The notes under the pieces: generated by a model | Seen by the model: the letters and a program-made list of their open reading frames with translations, nothing else | What the model was told of the DNA's origin: nothing | The model's database searches: none | NCBI GenBank assembly: GCA_964468185.1 | Contig: CAYXTR010000001.1 | Span: 124,001 to 188,000 of the forward strand | Origin: JANQFV01 sp964468185 | GTDB taxonomy: Bacteria; Planctomycetota; Phycisphaerae; UBA1845; Fen-1342 | DNA: 64,000 nucleotides | Direction: 5' to 3' | Translations under genes and position numbers: made by a program | In this document: positions 44,436-54,043 of the stretch, one piece after another | Layout: every line of letters begins with the position of its first letter | Position numbering within the stretch: the first letter of the stretch is position 1

Positions 44436-45065
44436 CTACTTGAGCTCGACGTTCCAGTAGGCGAAGTCCAGGAACTGCTTCCAACTGGCGTATTTCGAGT
44501 CGGACAGCTTGACCGTGATGACCGGCGAGCGGGCCGGTTTACGCGGCCGGCTGATCAACTGCATGTTGGCCTGGTGCGGGGTTCGGCCGCCCTTGCGGAC
44601 GTTACACTTCACGCACGCGCAAACGATGTTCTCCCAGCTGTTTTCGCCACCCTGGCTGCGCGGCACAACGTGATCGAGACTGAGCTCGCTGGCGGGGAAA
44701 CGCCTGCCACAGTACTGGCAGCGGTTTTGATCGCGCGCGAAGAGATTGCGGCGATTCAATTTGACGCCGATGCTGGGAATCTTGTCGTAGCCCAGCAGCC
44801 GGATGATCTTCGGCACGGCGATCTGAAAGTGAACGGTACGCACCCAGTCGTATTCTTCGGGAGCGAAGCGGTGTTTGGCCTGAGAAACTTCGACCCAGTT
44901 ATCAAAGTCGTAGGCGAGATACTGACCATCATCGATCGAAACCACTTCGGCAAGGTCGCGATAGAGCATCGTCAGGGCACGGCGCGCACTGATGATCCGA
45001 ACCGCCATGTAGAGCCGATTCAGCAAGAGCACATTCGCAGATAGGGACGACTCGGCGGCGACCAT
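44436..45065 (-). CDS. HNH endonuclease family protein
   Basis: 209 residues. The C-terminal half has the HNH core: NRCQYCGRRFPASELSLDH, then VVPRSQGGENSWENIVCACV with KCNVRKGGRTP, giving two CxxC zinc pairs around the D-H catalytic motif. The N-terminal 90 residues (LLLNRLYMAVRIISARRAL) are shared by the widespread stand-alone HNH family. These occur as housekeeping-like genes in many phyla and are not tied here to a mobile element or a restriction system. ATG 45065 has a GAGGGG SD 5 nt upstream; ATG 45068 is also possible. Confidence 0.9.
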   Translation of the reverse strand: MVAAESSLSANVLLLNRLYMAVRIISARRALTMLYRDLAEVVSIDDGQYLAYDFDNWVEVSQAKHRFAPEEYDWVRTVHFQIAVPKIIRLLGYDKIPSIGVKLNRRNLFARDQNRCQYCGRRFPASELSLDHVVPRSQGGENSWENIVCACVKCNVRKGGRTPHQANMQLISRPRKPARSPVITVKLSDSKYASWKQFLDFAYWNVELK

Positions 45066-45241
45066 CATGACCCCTCACGTACTGCTACAAGTTGCGGTAT
45101 ACACTCCACCGCAATCTAATTGTAGGGGTTCCAACCTGGCTACGCAAGGTTAATTCGTCATGAGCGCAATGCAAACACACGCCGTGCACTCCAGCGGACA
45201 CCACGCTTGCGACGCCGGACACAACTTGCGATAACGTCGAC

Positions 45242-47872
45242 ATGCAACGCTCCGAAACGCAACCTTCGCCAGACGGTTCTCCTGACCAGGCCCCGGCAGC
45301 GACGACGGTTCCCGTCCGCGTCGTGCTGGGGATTGCGCTCGTCGCGCTCGTATGCGTTGCTGGCCTGCCTGACCTGGCTGCCCCGTGGATCCAGGGGGAC
45401 GAGTTCACCTTCATCGTGAACAACCCGCTCGTGAACCCGGCTGCCGACCCCGGTCGACCGGCCGCCCTCATCCAGCGCATCGGGGACATCTTCACCACCG
45501 TCCATCGCGATCTGTACCAACCGATTCCGCTCGCTACCTATGCCGTCGAGTGGGAACTCTCCGGCGGGGCACCCGTCAGTTTTCGCCGCACGGACGTACT
45601 GCTGCACGCATTGAATGCACTGTTGCTATGGGCCGTGCTGCGGCGAATGCTGGCGCATAGTGTCACCAGGAAACCGGCTCCACTCACGTGGTTCGCCTGG
45701 TTTCTGGCCCTGCTCTGGGCCCTGCACCCTGCGCTGGTGACTGCGTATGCGAGTGACATGGGCCGTACGCACTTGCTCGCGACCATGTTTGTCCTGCTGA
45801 CCGTCCTGCTGCATCTGCACGCCCTCCGCACACAGCGCGCCTGGCCGTTCCTCGTGTCACTCGGCACATTGGTGCTCGCCATGCTGTGCAAACCCGTGCC
45901 CGGCTGGTTCCTGGTCGTGTTCGTTCTGGAGGTGGTCTGTCGCGACTGGAAGCAGGCGCTCCTTTCGTACCGCGTTTATGTGGCAGGGTTGATTTGCGTG
46001 GCGTTCGGCGGCTTCACCCTGTGGACCAGCACGACGTCCGGCCTCGCGGAGGATGCGTCGCAAGGGCTGTTTGGCGATCCCATCGCGCGCAGCCTGAACG
46101 CCGTGTGGATCTACGCACGGGACATCTTCATGCCGCTGTGGGTTCGCGTCTGGCACATCCCCGACCCACGTACCGGCTGGGCCTATTGGCCGGTGTGGGC
46201 GGGCCTGCTGCTCACGCTGGCGAGCATCGGGCATGCTTTCCAAACATGGCGCCGGCAGGAAACGCGCGCCGCGGCAATTGGCTGGGTCTGGTTCTGGGCC
46301 ACGCTGTTGCCGGTCATCGGTCTGATGGGCGCGCGCGAGATCGCCGCGGCTGATCGCTACCTCTATCTCCCGCTGATGGGGCTGCTGGTGGTCCTGGGGG
46401 TCGAGGTCCTGCGCATGTGGGCGTACCTCCTGGTCAGCGGGATGCGGACCGTCCCCGTCCGACGTGCGTCGGCGGCGGTCGCCGGGCTCGTCGCCTTGGG
46501 GATGCTGAGTTGGGACCTGCCGCTGACCGGCATGGCTCGCAGCACTTTGCAGCGTGCGCTGCGCGTGCGCGCGCTGCATCCCGATGACCCGCGGGCACAG
46601 GAGAAACTCGCTGCGGCATACGATTTCTGTCGGAATCACGCGATTCCGGCAGCCGATCGCGCGCGAATTCCCGCCGATGTGGGTCAAGGGAGCTACTTTC
46701 GGGAGCGTTGGATCGAGACGCTATACCAGGCGGCTGCCAACGACCGGCTCGACTTTACCTTCCCCACGCCGGAAGACCGCGCTCCATTCCACCGGCGGCT
46801 TTCCTACAGCTTCCTTCGTGCCGGAGAGCCGCGTGCCAGCCTGGAACAAGCCCAGATTGCGCATGAGTATCAGCCGGACACCTATCTTACCTGGAAGCGG
46901 CTCGCGCACGGCTATCAGGCGGTGGGCAACTATGAGGCCGCGGCGGACGCCTACGCGCATGCCGAGCAACTGCTGCCGGAAACCGTGGAAGCACGCCGGG
47001 CGCACTACGCCGACTACGCCTACCTCCTGATGTTCGAACTTCAGCGCGATCGGGAGGCGTGTCCGCGGTTCGCCAAAGCACTGGAAACAGAACACCCGTC
47101 GCTGCAAGCCCGCATGGGGGCGGCACTCTGTCAGATCCGTTTCGGCGAAGGAGAGGTCGGCTTTCGGCTGATCAGCGCGGTGCTCGAAGACCCCGCGCTT
47201 CAGGCGCAGCCGCGGATGTTCGTGCACGCCGGCCTGGTGCTGGCCGAGTACCACCTGCGCAGCCATCACTGGCGCGAAGCGTACCGCGTATACAACGCGT
47301 TGCTGCGGGACCATCCGACGAACTATGCCGCGCTCCGCGGGTTTCACGAGGTTTGTCTCCAGATTGACCGCATGCCGGACGCCGTCGCGCGCTGGCGGGA
47401 TGCAGTGGCTTTCGAACCGGAACGCCGGGCCTTCACGTCCTACTTGGCCTGGGCACTGGCGTTGGAGGGGGCGCCGGCGAACCGGGACGAACTCTGGACA
47501 CTGGTGGAGAAGGATCCGGCAAGCACCCTTGCTACAGCCGCGGCCGCTCTGGCGAGTCTCCGGGGCGGGGACTTGGAGCGAGGCGTCGAACTGGCACGTC
47601 AAGTCGCCGGGCGCGAGGAGACCCCACACGCCAGAGCCGTGGATCGGCTGGCAGCGGCGTTGCGCCTGCTCGGTGGGCGCGGCGAAGCAGGACCGGCGTG
47701 GAAATTGGTTGTGGCGGCGCTTTACGCTCATCCGGCGCTGCCGGACGGCTACGCTTCGGAAGCGGTATCGATCATCGATTCATTTGTCGTCGAGCATGGT
47801 TCCGATGAGCACGCCGTGTTGGTCGAGCGTGTGCGAAGCTGGTTATCGGTCCCGACCTCAAACCCCGGGTAG
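45242..47872 (+). CDS. TMTC-like membrane protein with TPR repeats
   Basis: 876 residues. Residues 1-430 form a polytopic GT-C-like membrane part (about ten helices), with WIQGDEFTFIVNNPLVNP after the first helix, FALLWALHPALVTAY-like segments and AREIAAADRYLYLPLMGLL. The rest is tetratricopeptide-like (EPRASLEQAQIAHEYQPDTY, NYEAAADAYAHAEQLLPETV). This layout resembles TMTC-type O-mannosyltransferase relatives common in planctomycetes, but activity is unproven. ATG 45242 opens a Gln/Pro-rich cytosolic leader. Confidence 0.8.
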   Translation: MQRSETQPSPDGSPDQAPAATTVPVRVVLGIALVALVCVAGLPDLAAPWIQGDEFTFIVNNPLVNPAADPGRPAALIQRIGDIFTTVHRDLYQPIPLATYAVEWELSGGAPVSFRRTDVLLHALNALLLWAVLRRMLAHSVTRKPAPLTWFAWFLALLWALHPALVTAYASDMGRTHLLATMFVLLTVLLHLHALRTQRAWPFLVSLGTLVLAMLCKPVPGWFLVVFVLEVVCRDWKQALLSYRVYVAGLICVAFGGFTLWTSTTSGLAEDASQGLFGDPIARSLNAVWIYARDIFMPLWVRVWHIPDPRTGWAYWPVWAGLLLTLASIGHAFQTWRRQETRAAAIGWVWFWATLLPVIGLMGAREIAAADRYLYLPLMGLLVVLGVEVLRMWAYLLVSGMRTVPVRRASAAVAGLVALGMLSWDLPLTGMARSTLQRALRVRALHPDDPRAQEKLAAAYDFCRNHAIPAADRARIPADVGQGSYFRERWIETLYQAAANDRLDFTFPTPEDRAPFHRRLSYSFLRAGEPRASLEQAQIAHEYQPDTYLTWKRLAHGYQAVGNYEAAADAYAHAEQLLPETVEARRAHYADYAYLLMFELQRDREACPRFAKALETEHPSLQARMGAALCQIRFGEGEVGFRLISAVLEDPALQAQPRMFVHAGLVLAEYHLRSHHWREAYRVYNALLRDHPTNYAALRGFHEVCLQIDRMPDAVARWRDAVAFEPERRAFTSYLAWALALEGAPANRDELWTLVEKDPASTLATAAAALASLRGGDLERGVELARQVAGREETPHARAVDRLAAALRLLGGRGEAGPAWKLVVAALYAHPALPDGYASEAVSIIDSFVVEHGSDEHAVLVERVRSWLSVPTSNPG

Positions 47873-47912
47873 AAAAAAGTTTGCGCGCGTTGATTTTTGG
47901 TCGCGAACGTAG

Positions 47913-47940
47913 TTGAATCTCGATGCGCCACTGGTATACT
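47913..47940 (+). promoter_or_regulatory. Sigma70-like promoter
   Basis: TTGAAT (47913-47918) and TATACT (47935-47940) are separated by 16 bp. The pair lies 41 bp after the TMTC-like gene and drives the region that folds into three hairpins and ends at the terminator near 48078. Confidence 0.55.
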
Positions 47941-47946
47941 ACAAGT

Positions 47947-48078
47947 AGTCGATAGGGTGTAGTAGTAGACACCCAGGCGGAACGGAGTCGTAACTCCTTA
48001 AAAACAAACAACTTGCTTCCACTCGCTGCGGCACCCTCAGACCGCGCCAATACCCACAGGGTGCCGCACGCCTTTTAT
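47947..48078 (+). ncRNA. Candidate small RNA with three stem-loops
   Basis: About 130 nt between a promoter-like pair and a strong terminator. Hairpin 1 pairs GGGTGT with ACACCC across 8 nt (about 47955-47974). Hairpin 2 pairs GGAGT with ACTCC across CGTA. Hairpin 3 pairs TGCGGCACCCT (48027-48037) with AGGGTGCCGCA (48058-48068), followed by CGCCTTTTAT. No start codon with an SD lies inside. It does not look like tmRNA, 6S, RNase P or SRP RNA. It could instead be an independent leader or a read-through terminator. Confidence 0.45.
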
Positions 48079-48212
48079 AGTGACTTTCTGATCCCAACCC
48101 TGCCAAACTCCTAACTAATAATCGGATTGACGAAAATCCGTCACAGCGCAGCCAAGATCGCCCTATTCTCGGACCGTCCCTTCCGCGCGCCCTTCGCTAT
48201 AATTCTCGCCCC

Positions 48213-49013
48213 ATGCGTAACACCCTCGCGCGTTCGAGCCCGCGCCCTCGTCACCCCTGGCTATACGCGCTCCCCGGCGCACGCCTGCCCGCCAACGTCT
48301 ACTGCCTCGGACGCCCCTACCAACTCATCCATACCTTCAAGCACGACTTTTTCGCCGGCACAGGACTGTACCGAGGTGATGATGGTCACTTGGCCGTGCT
48401 CAAGATGAATCGCACGGAACCTGCTTTCGGCGTGCCCCTGCGGTGCATTGGACGGTTTCTGGCGGCACGTGAAATACGTCTTTATCGTCTCACTGCGGAC
48501 CTCCCGGGCGTTCCCGCGCTCACTGGTCCGGTCGGGGATACCGGGCTGATGCACGACTTTGTCCCGGGTCATCCCCTCGGGCGACGGGACGCCGTCTCGG
48601 ACACGTTCTTCGACGAGTTGATGGACCTGCTGCGGGCGTTGCACCGGCGCAATATTGCCTACGTTGACCTCAACAAGCGCCAGAACATCCTCAAAGGCGA
48701 TGATGGCCGCCCGTACCTGATCGACTTTCAGATCTCGCTGTGGCTGCCGAACCGTGGTTGGCGGCGGGCGGCCCCCGTCCGCTGGCTGCTGCGTCGCTTT
48801 CAGCAAGCTGACCGGTACCACACGCTGAAGCACAAGCGTCGCCTGCGACCTGATCAACTCACGCCAGACGAGGAAGCGGTCGTGGAGCGCCTGAGTATCT
48901 GGATTCGGCTGCATCGGTCGGTGGCGCGTCCACTGACCATGCTGCGTCGCCGCGTCCTGAAAGGCCTGCAGGCAGAAGATGAAGCGGAAGTGCCGGGCTC
49001 ATCGGCCAAGTAG
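48213..49013 (+). CDS. Kdo/RIO-like small-molecule kinase family protein
   Basis: 266 residues with a kinase-like fold: LAVLKMNR holds a beta-3 Lys, and AYVDLNKRQNILKGDDGRPY followed by LIDFQISLWL corresponds to catalytic-loop Asp and DFG-like Asp positions. The form matches the lipopolysaccharide Kdo kinase (WaaP/KdkA) and RIO-like group. The substrate, perhaps a surface sugar, is not predictable. A perfect TATAAT lies 9 bp before ATG 48213, so the transcript may be nearly leaderless; no SD is seen. Confidence 0.75.
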   Translation: MRNTLARSSPRPRHPWLYALPGARLPANVYCLGRPYQLIHTFKHDFFAGTGLYRGDDGHLAVLKMNRTEPAFGVPLRCIGRFLAAREIRLYRLTADLPGVPALTGPVGDTGLMHDFVPGHPLGRRDAVSDTFFDELMDLLRALHRRNIAYVDLNKRQNILKGDDGRPYLIDFQISLWLPNRGWRRAAPVRWLLRRFQQADRYHTLKHKRRLRPDQLTPDEEAVVERLSIWIRLHRSVARPLTMLRRRVLKGLQAEDEAEVPGSSAK

Positions 49014-49172
49014 CGGTATCCGCTCGCGCTGGCAGGGGCCGTGGGTGAACCCGAGATCATCCACTGGCCGGAACCGTTGGCGCTCGTTACACTGCAGGGA
49101 CCTCGTGGACAGCATCTGCTGGCGCGGCTGAAGACGAAAACAAAACAACCTGGTTGGAAACGAGGGTAGAGC

Positions 49173-49688
49173 ATGAGAACGATCACACTGGCTGTAACCG
49201 TGTTTGGGCTGTTGGCAGGCGTGGGATGCGCTACGAATCCCATGGTGGCCAACGGTGTGACACGCACCGACACGTACTTCGGCGACCTGGGCATCACCGG
49301 CAACGGCAATGTCATCACCATTGCCGACGGATCGCGGGTCCCGAAGCTCTCGCTGATCGGCAACAACAACAGCATCACCGTGGAGGAAGGAGCCACGATT
49401 CAGAAGATCGAGTTCCTCGGGAAGAATAACACGGTGAGCATCCCCGATTACTTGTACATCCGCACGTCTGAGATCGGCTCCAACCGGATTGTCCGTCGGC
49501 CACGGGAACGCCGCCTGCCGACCGACTGGTCGCAGTACGGACAGGACGCTTCATTGCCACCGGCGTACATGCCGCCGCCCAACTCGAACACGACGGATAC
49601 GTACGGCGATTGGGAAGATGAGGAACCGACGTACGAGCCGCCGCCCACCATTGATATCGAGCCACCGCCGCCGGTCGACGACGAGTAA
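49173..49688 (+). CDS. Lipoprotein with DUF3060-like repeats
   Basis: 171 residues. The lipobox is LLAGVGC. The central 70 residues have beta-solenoid-like repeats rich in N-G and I-x-V (ITGNGNVITIADGS, IGNNNSITVEEGA, LGKNNTVSIPD), resembling DUF3060. The C-terminus is Pro/Asp/Glu-rich. ATG 49173 has GAGGG about 6 nt upstream. It lies 46 bp ahead of the GYF-AIM24 gene, possibly one operon. Function unknown. Confidence 0.75.
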   Translation: MRTITLAVTVFGLLAGVGCATNPMVANGVTRTDTYFGDLGITGNGNVITIADGSRVPKLSLIGNNNSITVEEGATIQKIEFLGKNNTVSIPDYLYIRTSEIGSNRIVRRPRERRLPTDWSQYGQDASLPPAYMPPPNSNTTDTYGDWEDEEPTYEPPPTIDIEPPPPVDDE

Positions 49689-49734
49689 ATCGAACGTCAC
49701 CCGAACGTTCACGTGCAGCCGAAGGAGCGGAATC

Positions 49735-50742
49735 ATGGCCGTGGCAGAGTGGTACTACGCTGACAACGGGCAGTCGGTCGGTCCGATCACGCGTGACGAA
49801 TTGCTGAGCAAGCTCTCGTCACTGCAGGGCGGTGAAACGCTCGTATACGGCCCCGGACTCAGCTCGTGGACCGCCGCCCGGCACATCCCGAACTTGCGCG
49901 CGAAGACGGACGAGTTGGGGGCCCGCCCACCGATTCCGACCGCCGCACGCCGTAGCGACGAAATCGACTACGTCATCAACGGCGACGACATGCAGTATGT
50001 CGAAGTCGAAGTTGACCCCGGCGAGATGGTGATCGCCGAGGCCGGCGCGATGATGTACATGTCCGCCGGCGTGCGGATGGAGACGAAGTTTGGCGACCCC
50101 AGTAAGGAAGATGACGGACTGCTCGGGAAGGTGTTCACTGCCGGAAAACGTATGCTGACCGGCGAGTCGCTGTTCATGGCGACGTTTACGGGCAGCGGGC
50201 CCGGCAAGGACCAGATCGCCTTTGCCGCCCCCTATCCAGGGAAGATCGTACCGATGGACCTCGCGCAGCTCGGCGGCGAGTTGCTATGTCAAAAAGACTC
50301 GTTCCTGTGCGCTGCGCGGGGCGTCAGTGTGGGCATCGCGTTTACCAAGCGCATCGGCACGGGACTGTTCGGCGGCGAGGGCTTCATCCTGCAGAAGCTC
50401 GCGGGAGACGGGCTGGCATTCGTTCACGCCGGCGGCACGCTCGCGCAACGGCGACTCGCGCCAGGCGAGGTGTTGAAGGTGGATACGGGCTGCATTGTGG
50501 CGTTCCAGCCCTCGGTGGACTACGACATCCGTTTCGTGGGTGGCATCAAGAATACGCTGTTCGGGGGCGAGGGGCTGTTCTTCGCGGAACTGCGCGGCCC
50601 GGGCGATGTATGGCTCCAGTCGCTGCCGTTTGCTCGGCTGGCGGACCGCATCCACGCTTCGGGACGGGGGGCCGGCAAGAAGAGTCAGGGTGAGGGCAGT
50701 ATCCTGGGTGGCCTCGGCAATCTGCTCGATGGCGACCGCTAA
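49735..50742 (+). CDS. GYF_2-domain AIM24 (TIGR00266) family protein
   Basis: 335 residues. An N-terminal GYF_2-like domain (EWYYADNGQSVGPITRDELL) is joined to the AIM24/TIGR00266 domain. Landmarks are IAEAGAMMYMSAGVRMETKF, TGRKMLTGESLF-like KRMLTGESLFMATF, FLCAARGVSVGIAFTKRIG and GGIKNTLFGGEGLFFAEL. AIM24 domain proteins are widespread and largely uncharacterised in bacteria. ATG 49735 has AAGGAG 8 nt upstream. The GYF fusion may add a Pro-rich ligand-binding module; the neighbouring lipoprotein ends in a Pro-rich tail. Confidence 0.85.
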   Translation: MAVAEWYYADNGQSVGPITRDELLSKLSSLQGGETLVYGPGLSSWTAARHIPNLRAKTDELGARPPIPTAARRSDEIDYVINGDDMQYVEVEVDPGEMVIAEAGAMMYMSAGVRMETKFGDPSKEDDGLLGKVFTAGKRMLTGESLFMATFTGSGPGKDQIAFAAPYPGKIVPMDLAQLGGELLCQKDSFLCAARGVSVGIAFTKRIGTGLFGGEGFILQKLAGDGLAFVHAGGTLAQRRLAPGEVLKVDTGCIVAFQPSVDYDIRFVGGIKNTLFGGEGLFFAELRGPGDVWLQSLPFARLADRIHASGRGAGKKSQGEGSILGGLGNLLDGDR

Positions 50743-50862
50743 GTTGATTCGCGGTGGCGGTCGGGCATTCTGCCGATACCTGCCCAGCCCGCGGCCCGCC
50801 AGCCGGACGTCCGCTCGCACCGCTCGAACCCGGGGCCTGACGAATCCAACGCGGACCAAAGC

Positions 50863-51990
50863 ATGAACATCATCCGTTGCAACGTATGCCTCATCGTCAG
50901 TGTCACGCTCATGGCGACGGCACTGTCCGGCTGCGCGACCACGCAAAGCGTAACGTCCGGGCCGCAACCAACGCCACAGCCACGCGGCGCGGCCCCGGAC
51001 CAGCGCAACGCTGAGCTCCCCACCGTCGCCATCATCACGACGGGGGGTACGATTGCGATGACGCCCGATGCCGCCGCTGGCGGCGCCGTCCCGACATTGT
51101 CCGGCGACGCACTCGTCGCGGCCGTCCCCGAGCTTGCCGAACTGGCCGCCCTCGAGGTGCACGAGCTGTGTAACATCGACAGCCGCAATATGACGCCGGA
51201 GCTATGGCTGCAGTTGGCACGCCTCACACGGGACACGCTCGCGGATTCAGAAGTGGCAGGCGTGGTCATCACCCACGGCACCGACACGATGGAGGAATCG
51301 GCCTACCTGCTTGACTGTGTGCTTACGAGTGACCGCCCGGTCGTCCTTACCGGAGCGCAGCGCGACGCGACGGCCGCGGATGCCGATGGGCCGCGCAACC
51401 TGCTTGATGCCGTCCGCCAGGTAATCTCTCCGCAAGCGGCGGGGCGGGGTGTCACGATCACGCTCAACGGGCGTATTCTGGCCGCCCGCGCGGTGACGAA
51501 GTCACACACCAGTAATGTCCAGGCGTTTGACGCCGGCCCGTTTGGCCACGTGGGCCAGATCGATTCCGAGGCGCTCGTGTGGTTCAATCGACCGGAGCGC
51601 GCCAGCCCGGTGCCGCTGCCGGCCCACCTGCCGCGCGTCGAACTGGTCGCCTGCTACCCAGGTGCGGACGGAACACTGCTCGACGCAGCCGTCAGCGCAG
51701 GCGCCAAAGGCATCGTCGTCGCGGGCTACGGTATCGGCAATGTCAACGAGCCCGTCTTCGCGGCCATCAAGCGGGCCCGCGCCCGCGGCGTGCACGTCGT
51801 CCTGACGACACGCGTCCCGGCAGGACGCGTGTATGCGGTCTACGGCGGGGCGGGTGGCGGAGCAAGTCTCCATGAGCTCGGCGTGATTCTGGCCGGCAAT
51901 CTCCAGCCGTGGAAAGCCCGGATCCGGCTGATGCTCGTGCTCGCCCAAACCGACGACGTGGATGAACTCCGCGCACACTTCAACGAATAG
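50863..51990 (+). CDS. L-asparaginase (type I/II family) lipoprotein
   Basis: 375 residues. Lipobox near LSGC, then a Pro/Gln-rich linker and the asparaginase fold: VAIITTGGTIAMTPD has the first catalytic Thr, and VVITHGTDTMEESAYLL the second Thr-Asp. VVLTGAQRDATAADADGPRN and GIVVAGYGIGNVNE follow. It hydrolyses L-asparagine to aspartate and ammonia. Lipid anchoring suggests an extracytoplasmic enzyme. Its last 11 bp overlap the convergent TIM-barrel gene. Confidence 0.9.
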   Translation: MNIIRCNVCLIVSVTLMATALSGCATTQSVTSGPQPTPQPRGAAPDQRNAELPTVAIITTGGTIAMTPDAAAGGAVPTLSGDALVAAVPELAELAALEVHELCNIDSRNMTPELWLQLARLTRDTLADSEVAGVVITHGTDTMEESAYLLDCVLTSDRPVVLTGAQRDATAADADGPRNLLDAVRQVISPQAAGRGVTITLNGRILAARAVTKSHTSNVQAFDAGPFGHVGQIDSEALVWFNRPERASPVPLPAHLPRVELVACYPGADGTLLDAAVSAGAKGIVVAGYGIGNVNEPVFAAIKRARARGVHVVLTTRVPAGRVYAVYGGAGGGASLHELGVILAGNLQPWKARIRLMLVLAQTDDVDELRAHFNE

Positions 51991-52906
51991 CGCGCAGTGC
52001 ATCCAGCGATTGGTGTAAGGCCGGCAGTCCCCCCGCCTCGAGAAACGCCTCCGGCAACACCTCCAGCAGCACGGTGCCATCGAAGCCGGCGGCTCGCAAG
52101 GCGCCCAGCCAGCGCTGCCAGGGCACGTTTCCGTGCCGCAGCGGCTGATGATCATCCCCGCGCCGACCCTTTGTGCCCACATGGACGCCGGCGGAAACGG
52201 CTACGTCATGGCAGTGAACATGAACGACATGCGGCAGCAATGACGCGGGCGGCTCGAGCTCGTCGCCGTAGTCAAGGTGATTCATGACCGCGTGCCCGAA
52301 GTCCCAGCACACCCCGACTTTGGCTTGCTGTGCGATTCGCAGCAGTTCGCGGTAATTGTCGCCAATGCGCAGCATGGCTTCACCGGGCCCGGGACGAATC
52401 TGAAGCTCAACAACCGGCACCACGCCAATGCAATCGTCGCCAGTGGTCCCCCGGACAAGCGTGCGTTCCGCACACCAGCGCTGCGACCAGTCAAAGAACG
52501 CAATGGACTGCGCAAGTTGTTGCGCCCGCGAGACTTCATCGGCGGCGGCTGCCGCCGCATGGATATTCACGACGACGGGGGCGCGCTGGGCCGCTGCGAT
52601 CTCGTGTGCCCAGTGGAAGAAGCGGGCGTGCAACTCACGGGCCGGGTTACCGGACCGATCCTCAAAGAAGGCGGGATTGTACCGGTGACCTTCCGTATAC
52701 GGGTGCAGCGATACGCGCAGGCCGGCCAGCACGCAGGCGGCCCCGTAGCGGCGTACCGACTCGGCCTCCGTGTTGGGCCCCAAAGATGCTTCCACGGCCT
52801 CGACACCACTGGTCTTCAGGTACGTCGCCACATCCCAACTGCCGTAGAGCTCGTGATACGCCGGCCTCGAATCGTGATTCAGATGGAACTTCAGACCGAT
52901 CCGCAT
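51980..52906 (-). CDS. Sugar phosphate isomerase/epimerase-like TIM-barrel protein
   Basis: 308 residues of AP-endonuclease-2/xylose-isomerase-like barrel. Metal-ligand positions are suggested by VPVVELQIRPGPGEAML, GVCWDFGHAVMNHLDYG, VVHVHCHDVAVS and a final Glu in FDGTVLLEVLPE. ATG 52906 (MRIGLKFHLNHD) has GAGGG 6 nt upstream; the frame is open to 52945. Substrate unknown. Confidence 0.8.
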   Translation of the reverse strand: MRIGLKFHLNHDSRPAYHELYGSWDVATYLKTSGVEAVEASLGPNTEAESVRRYGAACVLAGLRVSLHPYTEGHRYNPAFFEDRSGNPARELHARFFHWAHEIAAAQRAPVVVNIHAAAAAADEVSRAQQLAQSIAFFDWSQRWCAERTLVRGTTGDDCIGVVPVVELQIRPGPGEAMLRIGDNYRELLRIAQQAKVGVCWDFGHAVMNHLDYGDELEPPASLLPHVVHVHCHDVAVSAGVHVGTKGRRGDDHQPLRHGNVPWQRWLGALRAAGFDGTVLLEVLPEAFLEAGGLPALHQSLDALRAIR

Positions 52907-53156
52907 CCAACCCTCGCTCACGAACAGTGCGACGTTGCTCCGCACCCCAGACAGGCCGCTGCGCGGTAGCCCGTGGCCGCTATGTTAACCGCCGCCCGTG
53001 CGTTGATGCCAACAAGGCACGGCACGCCGATCGTACGTGTCCGCGTGTATCCTCGCGCCGCTCGCGTCCGCAGCGGAAAACCGTGTCCACCGGACTATAA
53101 TCGGTCCAAACCCGGCCGCATGTAAGGCGCGGCACCTGATGATCCTGGAGTGATGC

Positions 53157-54023
53157 GTGCGAAATCTCACGATCGCGACCGCAGTCGTCGTACTTACCAG
53201 CGTAGTCGGTTGTCCCTTCCTCGGCGGCGACGGGATCTTCCCGGTCTGGCCGCCCAACTTCTTCGATGAGCCGCCCGCCGAAGTCGGCCCATACACCCCG
53301 AAGGAGTTTCGCGTCGACGTCCCCGACGGTGCCGATGGCGAGCCGACGGCGGTTACCGTCTTCGCGCCCGAGGACGCCGACGGCCCGCGTCCGACGGTCC
53401 TCGCCGTGCTCGGCTCCAACGTACAGCCCTACTATCATCAGAGCCTTTATGAGACGCTCGCCAGTTGGGGCTACGTCGTCATCATTTCCGAGGGCCGCCC
53501 GCTTACGTTCACCGATTTTCGCTATCACGCCCGCACCATCAGCCTGGCACGTCAGGCGCTCGACCTCGGTCTTGCCGGCGACCTCGACGTCAATGTCGAC
53601 CCCGACCGCATCGCCGTCGGCGGCTACAGCATCGGCGGCACGCTCGCCATCTTCACCGCCGCCCGCGACGACCGCATCGATGCCGTCTTCACCTGGGCGC
53701 CGACCTCTTCACCCTTCTGGACCGGCGTGACCCCCGAAGATCTCTATCCACGCGTTACGCAGCCCGCCTACTTCCTGCTGGCCGAACTGGACCATGTCGA
53801 GCCGATCGACGGTTTTCCGCGTGACATTCAGGCCGCCATGACACAGTCAGAGATTACGGAGTACATCATCCCGGAGGGTCTGCACCTGTACTTCCAGCAA
53901 CCGACCGGTGCGGATAATCCGACCGATCCGGAGTCCAGTTTGACGCGGTTCGAGCAGCAGGGCATCGCGATCGAGCGCACACGCGCTTGGCTTGATGAGC
54001 AATTCGGCCTCATGCGCGAGTAA
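53157..54023 (+). CDS. Alpha/beta hydrolase-like lipoprotein
   Basis: 288 residues. Lipobox near SVVGC; mature Pro-rich start. An alpha/beta hydrolase core follows with the nucleophile elbow GGYSIGGTLAIF, FTWAPTSSPFW and a late GLHLYFQQP, where the His may complete the triad; the Asp is probably in LAELDHVEPIDG. It resembles dienelactone hydrolase and chlorophyllase-like esterases. GTG 53157 follows a GGAG-containing leader. Substrate unknown. Confidence 0.8.
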   Translation: MRNLTIATAVVVLTSVVGCPFLGGDGIFPVWPPNFFDEPPAEVGPYTPKEFRVDVPDGADGEPTAVTVFAPEDADGPRPTVLAVLGSNVQPYYHQSLYETLASWGYVVIISEGRPLTFTDFRYHARTISLARQALDLGLAGDLDVNVDPDRIAVGGYSIGGTLAIFTAARDDRIDAVFTWAPTSSPFWTGVTPEDLYPRVTQPAYFLLAELDHVEPIDGFPRDIQAAMTQSEITEYIIPEGLHLYFQQPTGADNPTDPESSLTRFEQQGIAIERTRAWLDEQFGLMRE

Positions 54024-54043
54024 CCCCCCATCCGTCGACTACC

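Noticed and set aside
48225..48250. A tRNA T-loop-like GTTCGAGCC segment
   Set aside because: No matching acceptor, D or anticodon arms; it lies in the 5' coding part of the kinase gene.
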